Source of the DNA: Dichotomocladium elegans
Taxonomy: Eukaryota; Mucoromycota; Mucoromycetes; Mucorales; Lichtheimiaceae
DNA: 64,000 nucleotides
Direction: 5' to 3'
Assembly: GCA_025716815.1 (NCBI GenBank)
Contig: JAIXMN010000050.1
Location: forward strand, 20,121 to 84,120
This document shows positions 13,401-25,146 of this stretch, piece by piece. Below the pieces are notes generated by a model. The model was not told where the DNA came from. It searched no databases and was given only the letters and a program-made list of their open reading frames with translations. Position numbers and translations under genes: made by a program. Position 1 is the first letter of the stretch; each line of letters starts with the position of its first letter.

Positions 13401-14751
13401 GTAAAAGGAAACCACATGAAAACTGAGTTCCTTGAACGAATTCGTATATTACAAAACTTGCCTCAGGCCCCATATCTTTTCCTGTAGCCTCGTGAAGAGG
13501 TAAATTTCTTGGAACAGCAGGTACTGTTGGTACATCTGAATTATCATTCGATTGACCAGCAGTATTTGCACCATTTAAAGCTTTCTGGTTCAGCTGCTCT
13601 ATAACATTTCGTGATGTAGCATCAGTTGTCGAGCGACGCCTCTGCCTCAATGGATAGTCCGAAGAAAGAAAATCGTTGACCTCGTGTGGGTAGCTTGACG
13701 AGACATTCGACATGCTTCTCTTATGCTGACCTACTGGAGAGAAGGAGAGCGCGGTGTTGTCGGGGATATTCGATTGGCCTTTGTTGCTAAGGCCGAGCTT
13801 GGTCTTGACATTATTAATGATATCCTCTGTCAATGCTTGGTCAGCCTGCAATGCAGACTTGTGGCGTAAAGCAGGTACTGTCAGGTCTGATCGATACGTT
13901 TGTCGATGTTGGTGGTGGCAATTCACATCTCGTAATGAAACGCAGGCGTCGATGATTTCATTCCTTATCTGCTCAATATCAACATTTGGCAAACTAGGCG
14001 GTGACCCATCCTTCTCCTTGACAGGCGGTGGAGGAGGAGGAGATCGAAGAGCACGTGACCTAGAGCGAGATGTGCGCAAACTGCTGTGCGATGACGATTT
14101 CGATGCTGGCTTGCCTAAACTGTTGCTACGTTTAATTTGAAAGTCTTCTCGCCCAGACGATGGTGATGATTCTGCTGCTTTCTGATCGGGCATAGATCTC
14201 GCTTTAGACCGTTTTGAGTTCTTGCGAAGTCTGCTCACAATTGTCTTCTTGCTATAATGGTTATCACTTATACCACTATCTCCTCCTTCTGAAGAATTCG
14301 CACGAAGGTCTAGCCTCGATTGGGCAATGGAAATTGCTGAGCGAAGATCAGCTACCAAAAGTTGACTGGATTCAATATTAGCTTTTATCTCTGAGTCAGA
14401 CATGATGATGCTCTCCATATTTGCTGTCGACGAATTCTCTTGCGTCAGGCGAAGAAGGGGACGATGATAACTATTGGTGTCGTACGAAGATGGCATGACC
14501 CAAGTATCAATGGTGCCCTTTCCTGTTTCAGCATCACTTTTTCTGGAGTTGAGCGTTATTGACTCATGTGATTCTGGAGGTCGAAACTGCTGGTCGCCTT
14601 GGCGTGATTTGGTTCTTCTCCGTTTGAGGTCAAATGAACCAAGTATGCTCTTCCGTTGCGATGTCTTATGCCGTCCAAGTTTAGATTCGGTAGACTCCGA
14701 TTTCACTTTTAGCCGGTCGTTACCGTTGCTTGCAGGCGATAAACTAGGCAT
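10480..14751 (-). CDS. Class II DYRK family protein kinase (Pom1/DYRK2-like)
   Basis: Dual-specificity kinase with a long disordered N-terminus (exons from ATG 14751, Ser/Lys-rich, with Pro-rich and basic patches) and a C-terminal kinase domain spread over many short exons. The DYRK-homology box region reads [11 protein letters not shown]. The glycine loop is GRGSFGQVV and the catalytic Lys is in VAIKLVRNK. The catalytic loop is HCDLKPE, the metal motif is DFGSSC and the activation loop is [13 protein letters not shown], all DYRK hallmarks. Pom1-type kinases control polarity and division; that role here is inferred. Intron 13461-13398 begins with GC. The 3' end is uncertain: after STDVSK either the exon runs to the TAG at 10480, or a canonical intron leads at once to TGA. 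An open frame at 10062-10493 may be an extra exon in another frame. Confidence 0.88.
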
Positions 14752-16503
14752 GGTATTTTTCCAACCGTTGGGTATCTCACTAACCGCCTTTCTTCTGAAA
14801 ATATGGTTTGGCACGCACAGCAAATAAAGCACGGAGTTTTCAATGGAGTATGGGTATTAGCCTCGAGAAGAAAGTTGTTTGGGAGATGGCTGTCGTGAGC
14901 CGCAGGAATGAGGGGGTGCACGACCTGCTGTTCTGCTACTGTTAAGTCGGCTGCGCAATCCTCCCTTGGTACCATCCATGGAACACTTACAAGACCACAG
15001 CTTTAAATTGAGAATGGAAACGCTATCGATTGCTCGAGATGAATGAGTGAATGAAAGAATGAATGAGGATTGTGAAGCCCAAAAGCAGACGAGCGGGGAT
15101 ATGATTTCAATTAATGGGCGAAGCCAAGTCGGTGGTCATTTCTCATAGCTTGACAGCAGTAGATAGGCTTACGTTCATCTGCACGCTTGTACGTCTATCT
15201 TGTTGATCCTCTGAAGGGAATAGTGCAGAATCCCTATAGTAATTTATTCCCCCGTTAACAGAGTCAGTCTTCTTCATTATATTGTCATAACACCAGCAAA
15301 AAAGACAGGAACCTTTGTACCGTAGAGTCTGCTTCAGGTCGAAACTCGCATTTTCTCGCAATAATTGAGCGTCCGATCGCTTAGCCCACCGACAGCATAC
15401 AACCGACTATAGTGAGTGCCTTGCTATTGAAGAACCCTCGAAGCATGCTTAAATTTAATAAAATGATTACGTCGCACATTAGATAACTTTATGATGTCGT
15501 CCATAGTGTTCTCCCCGTTCTGCTAAAAAATCGCTCTCAAGAAATGAAGTGTGTTTGTCGGAACATCGCCGATTGCTCCCGGTAAGTCGTTATGTAGGCG
15601 TATAAAAAGTCGGATATATTTTCCATGTACGCTTCTCCCATAATGGGTACACACAGTGGTATGGTGTACGTACATGTGTTGCGTATTTGTTAATTTTATT
15701 ATACTTAGGGTGTTTTATTGTTGTACTCAGGCCAGTGTGGAATATTGGATATCGTAAACAAGTACCAATGAAGAAGATGGTTTTTGGGCTGGATCGTTTG
15801 CCTATTTGATTGATCCCATGTGTCACAGGATCTACGGTTCAGTGGCTTTACATCAGGCACATCCCCATTTTCATTGTATCTGCTAATGCATGCATGTTCT
15901 GTGTCTCATATATCCGAGTATGAAGGTAGTTGGCAGCGTGATGTTCGGACATTTTGGTTCTCACAAAGATTGCAGTTAATGTCAATTGAGACTAACTTAA
16001 AAAAAGGCTTGCTTGGGATTATGAAACTTCTGCTTCTCCATGCCGGTGACATCGGGGGCAAGAGAATTCAATTTGTCGCACAAGTGGAAGCGGTCGCCTG
16101 CTTCCTGTTGATGAAATAGAAGGTCACATATCTGATGAGAGGGCAGCAGGTGAGCCCCAGCCGGAGGAGCGTGGAGTTGGACATTGCTATAGAGAAGCTG
16201 CAGCTACGAAAGCAGCTGCACGAGTGGCAGGAAGCTTCCGATTGATCCGACGTAATCTTTGTTTACTATCCTCAGTTTATCAAGCTTGGCGTCAATCCCT
16301 TTATTTTATGGACACCATTGAAGCTCCCTTACAGAGCGGGACAACGCCGCCGAAGCACTTGGTGACACCATGTACCGGGGCCGACCAGGAATAACCCGAT
16401 GACCATCAGGTTGCACACACGACAGCCCAAACATAACTCGTTCGTTCTTTGCATCTTGCCTCCACATTCCCTTTTCCTTTAATTTGCTTATTCTTGGTGC
16501 GCT
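14752..16503. other. Intergenic region between divergent genes
   Basis: About 1.75 kb between the DYRK start (-) and the Zn2Cys6 regulator (+). A plus-strand open frame at 15820-16119 and a helical-looking segment near 16170-16245 have no family I recognise and no clear start or splice support. I see no RNA gene here. Confidence 0.5.
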
Positions 16504-17772
16504 ATGTCGTCAAACCTACCACACAGTAACGGCCAGACCAGACATGTCACCATCGAGACCCCTGTCAAGACATGCGAACCTTGCCGGCGCCGCAAAAGAC
16601 AATGTAACGGCGCTAGGCCATGCTCCCGCTGCTCAGAGTCGCATATTGAATGCGCTTACAGCGTCGTGTCCGAATTGCCTCGCTCCGTGTTCACCACTAA
16701 CACCGCACGACGGTTGAGCTCAGGCTCGGCCTGCGAGACCTGTCGCAGACGAAAAACGAAGTGCGATGGTGGTAGCCCCTGTGGGTTCTGTTCTAGTACT
16801 GGTATCGAATGCGTCAACAACTCCGAGCGAAGGAAACGAGCCTTGGGTATTCCGAGCACCGCTCCACAGCCAACCAATACAGTGCCACAAGATCCAGCTG
16901 CTATTGACCGCATTGAGGATCGTCTACGACGCATTGAAAGGCTCATGACCGCCTTCTCGCCGAGTACTAATGGTACCCTCGGATCTGCACAGGCATCCGT
17001 TAGCCCGCTCCTCGGTAGTTCTCCACCATCATCTTCAGCACGTGTTATGCGGCAACATCGTCACTCAGTTCAGGGCATCAGTGTTGCTAAGGAGCAAGCA
17101 GAGCTACATACAGCGTACGCGCTGAAAAAAAAGAGAGAAGGTATAGAGACTGGTTTTTTGTATTAGCATAGAGGATGCTGAACAGTTTCTCCTGCAAGGT
17201 CCGTCGCCGCCGCCATCGCCATTTCGTCAAACACCAATATCCTCACGCTATGCTACCCCTCCAAACAGTGGTAGCAAAGGCCATTATAGTCCACCAGATT
17301 ACACATCATCGCCTCCTCCATCGTCCCTTTCGCCCATCATTTGCCAAACCCCAGCTCAACCATTAACCTCATCCATGTTTAATCTTACGCTTTCCCCATC
17401 ATCATCTACTTCGTCGACATCCAATAATTCTTCTATGCTAATGCCGCCGCTCTCAAGCTCTCTTTCAGCAGCAGTTTCGACTGGTACACACCATGGCTTA
17501 CAGCCGTCTGCCCCTGCACCACAGACCGGCCGGGTTTGGGGAACCAATGAAAATGAATGGAAAGTTTCGGTGTCCACCATGCCAAGTTTAATGGGTAGAT
17601 ATACATTAAAATCAGTAGTTCTGCATTGACTAGACCTACTTACACGATGGCTACTGTAGATCAGCTCTCGAAGCGGACATTTGGCAATACGCCTCAGTTC
17701 ACGTTCCCCCCTTACCCGTTGTCACCCCCACACAGCCATCCACGCCAACAGTCTACATCGCCAGTCGAATGA
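16504..17772 (+). CDS. Transcription factor with two tandem Zn2Cys6 clusters
   Basis: Exons 16504-17140, 17172-17594 and 17660-17772 join in phase to about 390 residues. Two complete C6 zinc clusters lie in the first 110 residues: CEPCRRRKRQC followed by CSRCSESHIEC, and CETCRRRKTKC followed by CGFCSSTGIEC. Each has six cysteines in fungal Gal4-type spacing. A heptad-like helix follows (IDRIEDRLRRIERL), the usual dimerisation position. The rest is Pro/Ser-rich and low in complexity. There is no fungal-specific transcription-factor middle domain, so the protein is short for the class. It is probably nuclear and DNA-binding; the target is unknown. The tandem duplication of the cluster is unusual. 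Confidence 0.88.
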
Positions 17773-18379
17773 AAAGCAGTTTTCTATGTATCTAATATAC
17801 ATATTCCATGGAAACATTCCCCAACCACGTTCACACTTAGGTCCATATGCTGACAGTGTCACACTGCTAGGAAATAAAAATGCATACATCGTCTTTTCAT
17901 GACCCTCTCTCGAGCAGAATCGCTGTCTATAGACTATACAAGCATAAGAATAGGGAAGGAGGCATCATCTGTACACGGTATTATCACTTGACTGACCATG
18001 GGGTCAAACAACGGAACTTGCACTGTCGGCGAAGAGTTTCTTTTTCTTACGAGTCGGAGTCACGTAGACAGAAGAAAATTTAAAACATGCGAGATGCTCA
18101 CAAAGTTAAAAGATGTCGTACTTGCCGGACGTAGGAGGCGTCCTTGTGAGAGCTAAATGGGTTTCTGTATTCCTATCTATAGGCAGAAATCGAGCCTTTT
18201 CTGATGACAAGTTGCATTCATCTTTTTATAAATCGATGAAGCGCTGTATTGGGTACGTTAAGGACCTCAAATACCTGCATCGACGATCCAGTACAATAGA
18301 TGGTTTCTATCAGCGCATCTCCACCAAACGTTGTTGTGCTTTTATTAAGAATACTGAATGACCTCTGTGTCTATTCTTG

Positions 18380-18680
18380 TTAAAGGTGCGTCAGGGTCCT
18401 TTTCATACTGTGATGCCCAACGCTGTGCTGAACGACTATGAGGTTCCAGGTTGCTTTGCAGCAGCTGATGTACTCACGATCCTCAAGCATCAACTTGAGA
18501 AATATGACCTGTCTTGATCGGTGTCAGTTGTGTAACAGCACACAGAACCTGGTTCGTTCATTCTTTCCATCATAATGCCTGTATCCTTTCGCCTAGGAAT
18601 ATGCGTAGCAGAAAACTCAAGGTTACCGGTGCGAGGTGTATTACGCAGGTACTTTGTGTGGGAACTAGATGCCTTGCGCT
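18380..18680 (-). pseudogene. Second relic of the Tc1-like transposase
   Basis: Nucleotide similarity to 8880-9170 is clear (blocks such as CAGGGTCCTT and TTGCAGCAGCTGATG). On the minus strand the translation follows the same helix-turn-helix order but with stops and frame changes. Only the N-terminal part of the transposase is present. Confidence 0.6.
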
Positions 18681-18803
18681 AAGGTTTCTCCTGATCCTAT
18701 GAATTTAATTTTGGGAAACGCTGCATAGCACTTGAAATAATCATTGTTGGCCAATAAAACGAACAATATTGAGATATTGATAACTGATACATGCTGATAT
18801 TTG

Positions 18804-20037
18804 TTACTCCCACAGATGAGGTAAGACTTTGGGCAAATCATGGATGGTACGAATTTGGTAATCGCCGTGGAGTGGCTCTTCCAAATCATCTGTGACATGG
18901 ACTGTAGTCCATCCCAAAGACTATAAAGCAATACAACTTAAGTGTCAATCTTAAGTATAGACCATCATATTTTCTTCCTTTCATTACCTTTGCAGCGTCA
19001 ATATTGCTTGCAGAATCATCTACAAGATAGCAGAGGGTGGGATCTTCGATACCCGCCTCAGCCATAGCTTGCTTATAAGATTCAAGTTCTATAGATTAGA
19101 AATTGGAATTTCTTTTTCAGAATTCGCTAGGAGAGGATATAACATGCGTTTTTTTTTTGCATACCAGGCTTGCAAGCAAAGTCAGGCACGCGATAATCGG
19201 CAAAGGTCATCCCTGACGAATATCCTCAGTACTAGTTTCTCACTCGCTTCAAGTTGAAGCTTCTCTACTTTTAACATACCTTGGAACTGGTCGTCAATAC
19301 CTAACAATCTCAGGCAGCGCTCACCATGCTAATGCAAAGGGTGAGCGAATAACATCTTTCATGACATTCGTTATACTTACAAGATAATAGGCATTGGTGA
19401 ATATCCACTTCTTTATCTTCATGCCTTCCAGCATCTGCCTCAAAGCCGGGTCTTGTTTGATGAGGTCATCAAGAGGAAGACTACCATCCACTTCCTTATC
19501 TGTTGTTTTTTTATGGACGGAATCTGCAGTTATGATGTGTGGCATTCAGAGAAATACCGAGTCATTACATACCATACTGAAGCGCGTCAACTTGAAAGTG
19601 CTTTTGCAACCCCCGAAGAGCAAGGCCATAATCGATGTGGTATCGTGCACGGAGTTCAATAGCTATATGAAATGACTTGCTTGAGGTAATTGTTCGAAAC
19701 TTCCATTGCACTTGCTCTTACCTTCATGTTCTGGAATTCCCATTTTTACAAAATATTTGACAATCCTGAAGTCTTTCGCATGAGTTATATACGTACATAC
19801 ATGTATATATGGCGTTTCTCTCTCTTTGTCTGGCATTCTATCAGACAAAGATGAGTGTTATAGCCTTACTTTTGCCTCATGAGAAGATGAACGCCGAGCG
19901 ATTTGTCCTAGGGTGCATCATACGTGAGGCTGCAACGATGGAAAGATGGAGGTTCAACGGGATGATCGGGAAGCAGCTGGACGTACATAGAGACAATTGT
20001 CACAATCAAAGAAGAAAACAGGCTCATCGGTAGTCAT
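18804..20037 (-). CDS. Pyrimidine 5'-nucleotidase, SDT1/PHM8-like HAD hydrolase
   Basis: HAD-superfamily phosphatase that removes phosphate from pyrimidine nucleoside monophosphates and related substrates. ATG 20037 opens MTTDEPVFFFDCDNCLY, which carries the nucleophile motif (DxD, here DCD) at residues 10-12. Later exons read DYGLALRGL, PLDDLIKQD, KKWIFTNAY (motif II), GERCLRLLGIDDQF, GMTFADYRVPDF, ESYKQAMAEAGI and CYLVDDSASNIDAAK (motif IV, DDS), ending LPKVLPHLWE and TAA at 18804. Eight short exons with GT-AG introns are needed and all phases agree. The length (about 260 residues) and motif order match yeast SDT1. Cytosolic location is assumed. Confidence 0.88.
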
Positions 20038-20354
20038 ATGCTACAGAAAAATGGAGGAAAGATCCAGAGATGATGGCAACAACAGCCTGCTCCGGCGTAA
20101 CTTATTTTCTGTCATTTCCAATGTCGCACGAAGTACAAAACCTAGAAAGGTGTCATGTCAGTACGTATTGTAAAAGACTCCTTCTTAAAAATACTGTTAG
20201 GCCCGTTTTCATTCTGCAAGTTGCACAACTGCGTGCGTTTTATTTCAAAAAGCAAAATAATGTCACACGAAAATATATAACCAATGTGGTATGGATAAAG
20301 AAGACCGAGGAGAAACTCGTTAGCCAAGGGAAATCATCCGCAAGCCTTCTTACT

Positions 20355-20530
20355 CTTTAACTTACCCCGAAGGCAGCTAGGTGCACCATTTCGCGAGTGC
20401 AGCCTAATCATGGTCCTACCCAAAGCCCCGTATCCTCCCTCTCAATACACTTGGGTTAGGTTGATATAGTTGGTTATCTTCTGAGGATCCGAAATATTAG
20501 AAGATTTCAGAATGGATCAAGTTAATACGA
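20355..20530 (-). repeat. Copy of the Tc1-like transposon tail
   Basis: Shares ordered blocks with 8400-8700 (see that entry) without any attached transposase. Interpreted as a truncated remnant of the same transposon family. The surrounding 20038-20892 holds no gene I can support. Confidence 0.55.
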
Positions 20531-20892
20531 TAGGGCTGTACATACCGTTCATGGACAAAAGAAAACCACTTACCCAAGCCCCAGTTATTTATCACAAGGT
20601 ATGCACTAGTTTGGATGATTGTTTTCTTAGAGTGTAATCATTCAAATAAAAACAACATAGCCTCCTCAGAAGTCAAATGGATGGGGTACAAAAGGCAAGG
20701 ATAAAGTACTGTATGAACGTTTCAATCGCTAGAAGGGCAGCAAGGCGCGGTCTTAGAAAGTAAACAAGCCATGTACCATATCTTTATTGAGCTACCTCAA
20801 TCCCTAGTGACTCTCTTCTATAAGCTAGAGCACAAGTTGAATCCTCCCATTGATTGGGAGTATCCGTGTCTAGGCTCAGCAGTGCCACATTT

Positions 20893-22834
20893 TTACTTTT
20901 TTTTCGCATACAGGTCTCTGGACCATATCTGAATCATTCGTGAGGAGTAGTAAGCTCGTGCTGACCAGCTGATATGGAAGACATGATGGGCAGTCTACAT
21001 TCAGGTGAGGTTAACGCCATACGCGCACAGATTATCAATGGTATATACTTACAGGAAGTCGAAGTAGGACGCACTGGGAAGCTATCTTCCCCGCCACTAT
21101 CATGAGATAAATACATCATACATCTTCATCAGTAACCGCAGAAATACCGAGGTAGAATTCTAACCATTACCTTCATCATACGTTGACTTGTATCTAATGC
21201 CGGCCGAGCTATCGACGATAAGATCTCGGTCGCCTGCAATGATTAACGAAGGAAGTAAAAGCTCCTTGCTGGTCCGGTGTAGCAAGTCTACAGGCGAGTG
21301 AGAGAGTAGGAAATCTGTATCAACCTTATCTTTCATTGCTACTCTCATCGAGAAGAAAGCGGCCCGGGTTTGATCGTTCGCGATATCCAAAGCGCCATTT
21401 AACGAAATAAGTCCATTCACCGATGTGTCGACATCCTCAAACCCTTATCATTCCATTCGCATATAAGCACAATCACGGCTTTGGCAGACTAAACCCGCTC
21501 CTACCTGGCTGATACTGAGGATCATTGGTAGTAAGGATAGTCATGGCAGCCAAATGACCACCAGCAGAGTCACCTTCCAGACATAGTGTCATTTCAGTTT
21601 CTACTCATATTTCCCAACGCTTCCAGCTTACCGGAGAGGACAATAAAGTTCGGGTCACCACCGAAGGTGCTAATCGTCTTCTTGATCCATCTGAGTGCCC
21701 GTTTGATGTCGATGAGATGGGTGGGATAAGGGTTTTTCGGTGCAAGGCGATAGCCGATGTTGACAACAAGCTAGCAATGGTTTACAAGTCAGACACATAT
21801 ACAACAAATGCGGAGACTTCGTTTGTCACTTGGCCACTTACCCAATTGTCTTCTGTCAGTAGCATTTTTTCATGAGGGTACAAATGGTTCTTGGTGCCCA
21901 TGCGCCATGCTCCGCCATGTATGTGAACCTTGAGAGGAAGGTAAATGAAACTGAATGATATCCTTGCAATTGACCATAATGAGTGGTTTGTTAGCGTAGG
22001 TACAACAACATACGAGGACAGGGCGAAGACCGCTCTCTTTGGGGGCTTTTGCGCATTTGTAGATATCAAGCGCCATCTTGCGTGGTTGTTCATAATCTTT
22101 CGTCAGTGCGATAGCCTCTGCAGATTCTTCATTAGTGGCGTAAGTGACTAGGATGTCAATTAAACATAAGTGACTCTTGTTCTGTAATCTCAGTATTGCC
22201 AGAAACGGCCCACTTTTTCCGTTACTCACTGTTCGGATACATAATCAGATCTTCAGGAGTCCAGAAAAACAATATTAAACGTTTGATATAAGCCAAACTA
22301 CGATATCCTCGTTTGATATGTCAGTAATCATAACAGATAGCGTCTCCTTTTCTGATTCACCTCAAGATACTTTCAATAGGATCAGCAGGCTCGCCACCGG
22401 TCAAATCCTTAATGGCTTCCTCGACAACTTCTTTCTCGCCCAAACTCTCTATGAAAAGCATGACAAGAGCAATCATGTTGGCAATATCGATCAGGTACGC
22501 GGCATAGGAAAGCTTGTAACCTTTTGTATAATACAAATACAAAAAAAATCAGTCGCTTCCCGGGTATTGTATTACATTCTGTACGCATACGAAATGCCCC
22601 AAAGAGGGAAGCCACCACGACGCCAAGAAGCTTAAGGACCAAGAGATGAAGGGGAATCTCGGCAATCATGGATGTGAAAATTCCAATGACGATGAGAAAT
22701 TTGCGCAAGTACAGGCTTTTCATGACATAGTCGTGGGTAAGTTGTTTGTTAAAGGTGAAAGTAGTAAAAAGGCCGAACGAGAATACGGAAAGTACGTAGG
22801 CGGTTGCAGTAAAGGCAGTAATGAGAGCCAACAT
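20893..22834 (-). CDS. Membrane-anchored alpha/beta-hydrolase (esterase/lipase type)
   Basis: ATG 22834 starts an N-terminal domain with several hydrophobic segments (for example MLALITAFTATAYVLSVF, then FLIVIGIFTSMIAE and LVLKLLGVVVASLFG), probably membrane helices. After PEDLIMYPN the catalytic domain follows: oxyanion motif VHIHGGAWRMG, VVNIGYRLAPKNPYP, nucleophile elbow GDSAGGHLA, acid in IIAGDRDLIV and histidine in TAHHVFHISW. About ten exons join with GT-AG introns in consistent phase, ending KKK and TAA at 20893. This is the hormone-sensitive-lipase/alpha-beta-hydrolase_3 pattern. The substrate is not known. It is divergent from the DGAT2 gene 260 bp away, which suggests a role in neutral lipid turnover. 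Confidence 0.85.
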
Positions 22835-23094
22835 TTTTCCCAGAGTAAGTAAAGGAGAAGATAAAGGTACGAGAAGGGTAGAGGAAAAACGTCCGATGAA
22901 AAGGAGGACGAGAACGGACCGTGGTCGTGCGTCGGGTGACGACTGCTGTGTTAGCATGTGAAAATACTGCTTATTTGTCTGTGGTGGACATAAAACCCAA
23001 AGCTGCCACATACCATCCCATTCGCTTACTCCTGTCTTGCTCCCAATCATTCCTTTCCTGTCTTGCCCATCATTGCCTGAATTTATCTTCTCTC
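22835..23094. promoter_or_regulatory. Shared divergent promoter region, hydrolase/DGAT2
   Basis: Only 260 bp separate the two start codons, so both promoters must lie here. The DGAT2 side is pyrimidine-rich (CTTGCTCCC, TCCTTTCCTGTCTTGCCC). I see no clear TATA box. Confidence 0.5.
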
Positions 23095-24482
23095 ATGCAA
23101 AAAACAGAAAACGAGAGTCCTACCTCTGTGCGCTGGGCCCCAATTCGCGGCATTCCCATCGAACGAAGGCTTCAAATGCTCGCTGTCTGCACCTGGATCT
23201 TCCTACTATTCATTTGTCTCGTCATATTTGCATATTGCTTCACACATACCTTCCTTTGGCCTCTGCTTATAGCCTATGTTATCTTCCTATACACAGACAA
23301 GGCGCCTGAGTCCGGCGGACGTCGCTTTGAATGGACCCGCCATATGATCATATGGAAATACTTTGTCGATTACTTCCCTGTCAAGCTTGTAAAAGTACGC
23401 TGGAAGCCCTTGTGGCACACCTCTCTTTCCGTCTTCTCGCCCGCTGGGAAGACATGGGGATATATGGTATGGACGGATTGCTAAAATACACCATTAACAG
23501 GAACACGACCTGGACCCGGCGAACAATTACCTTTTTGGTTATCACCCGCATGGTATCATTTCCATGGGTGCTTTCGCCAATTTTGCTACTGAAGCGACAG
23601 GTTTCTCAGAACTTTTCCCTGGTATTGTTCCCAGCCTCTTGACGCTTTCCAGGTATGTACTTAGAAGGTCTAGTGAAGTGTATGCAGGAACCTCCTGCGT
23701 ACCAACAGTGGTATGGGTGGTATTAGTAATCGGATTAGCCGTTAACAAATTAGCATTATGCATATAGCAACTTTCGACTCCCTCTCTATCGGGACATAAT
23801 TTTAGCACTTGGTATTGCGTCTGTATCTCGGCATTCATGCGAGTCGATCTTATCTTCAGGTCCCGGTCGGTCTATTGTGATTGTCGTCGGTGGTGCGGCA
23901 GAATCATTAAATGCGCGACCCGGCACGGCAGATTTGACTTTAAAGCGGCGGCTGGGCTTTATCCGCCTTGCTATAAAACAGAAAGCTTCGCTGGTGCCTG
24001 TCTTTTCCTTTGGTGAAAATGACCTTTACGAACAAGTGGATAATTCCAAAGGGTCGAAGCTGTGGCTGGCTCAAAAAAAGATGCAATCCTTGCTTGGATT
24101 TACTCTGCCATTGTTTCATGCGCGAGGTATCTTTAACTGTACGTATGCCACATTTGAAATTGAGAAATCGAAGAAAAAGGATTTATAAAACTTGTTTTAG
24201 ACGACGTTGGGGTCATTCCTTTCCGTCACCCAATCGTTACCGTTGGTAAGCTTCGATGATGAGTGAGACGACATTGGACATGTGTTTTGATGCTCTTTTA
24301 TCCATCCAATAGTTGGTAAACCGATTCCGGTACCAAGGCTAGAGAACGACCAAGCTGAACCCACTCATGAACAATTGGTGGCTGTACAAGAAGAGTATAT
24401 CAAAGGACTCGAATATATTTACAACAAATACAAGAACATCTACGCGAAAGATCGAAAGCAGGACCTTTGTCTAATTGACTAG
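23095..24482 (+). CDS. Diacylglycerol O-acyltransferase type 2 (DGAT2)
   Basis: Makes triacylglycerol from diacylglycerol and acyl-CoA at the ER and lipid droplets. Exons 23095-23394, 23501-23652, 23768-24138, 24201-24245 and 24313-24482 join in phase. A hydrophobic hairpin near residues 27-65 anchors the enzyme. The catalytic HPHG motif is in YHPHGIISMGAF. Further family blocks are FRLPLYRDII, VVGGAAESLNARPG, RLGFIRLAIK, VPVFSFGENDLY, FHARGIFN and VGKPIPVPRL. The ending NKYKNIYAKD fits the family's C-terminal helix. ATG 23095 gives MQKTENESP and the expected short cytosolic N-terminus. Confidence 0.93.
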
Positions 24483-24652
24483 AGTGCTTCTTGTGTCTTC
24501 CCTCGTCGTGTAGGAAACAGTCGTAATAAATAACAGTGCATCGCAATGCAATCTGGCTACACATTATACTGCTTGAAGCCGAACCTAAACGAGCAGTTTC
24601 TCCCCCCCTTCGGCGAATACTAGCTAATAAGGATTGTCACATTCGCTATTTA

Positions 24653-24928
24653 TTAAGATCTTTGATCAGAAGGGAACTTGGGTTTTGAGTTATGACTGAA
24701 GTTGGCGCCGTAATGACGACGCCAATGATGCTCAGCCTGTTTGCGGGCCTCATACAGATCATTTTGGACTAAACCACTCGACCGACGTCGCGCCATCGTA
24801 AGTGGATTCATCTCGTGGATGGTGCTTGTTTGCTCTTGTTGCTGTGAGTCTCTGCGCTTGTTTACAAAAGCAGCTGCACTTGCTGCGCCAACAACTCCAA
24901 GGGTGATAAAAGTCCCCGCGCCTGGCAT
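24653..24928 (-). CDS. Small single-pass membrane protein, hypothetical
   Basis: Ninety-one residues from ATG 24928. The N-terminus MPGAGTFITLGVVGAASAAA is a probable transmembrane helix, followed by a basic Lys/Arg flank and a hydrophilic tail rich in Gln, His and Arg. The shape resembles small mitochondrial inner-membrane or ER proteins, but I recognise no family. No intron is needed. It lies between the convergent end of DGAT2 and the end of SURF4. Confidence 0.5.
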   Translation of the reverse strand: MPGAGTFITLGVVGAASAAAFVNKRRDSQQQEQTSTIHEMNPLTMARRRSSGLVQNDLYEARKQAEHHWRRHYGANFSHNSKPKFPSDQRS

Positions 24929-25146
24929 GATGATGAAGGTGCAGAATTAAATGAGCTATTCCTCCCATTATATAAACGATTTGTTGGGTGGGAACATTCT
25001 CACATCCCACTGTGCATCACACGTCCGCTTTAGTGCAAGATTATGCCGATGGGCTCCGCAAGCTGTGTAACACAGCAAGCAAGCAACCCCGAAGAATACG
25101 CCCACGCAGCTCCACATTTTTATTTCAGAATTTATACATAGTTTCT

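Noticed and set aside
13700..14830. Plus-strand frames opposite the DYRK N-terminus
   Set aside because: Shadows of a long low-complexity coding exon on the minus strand.
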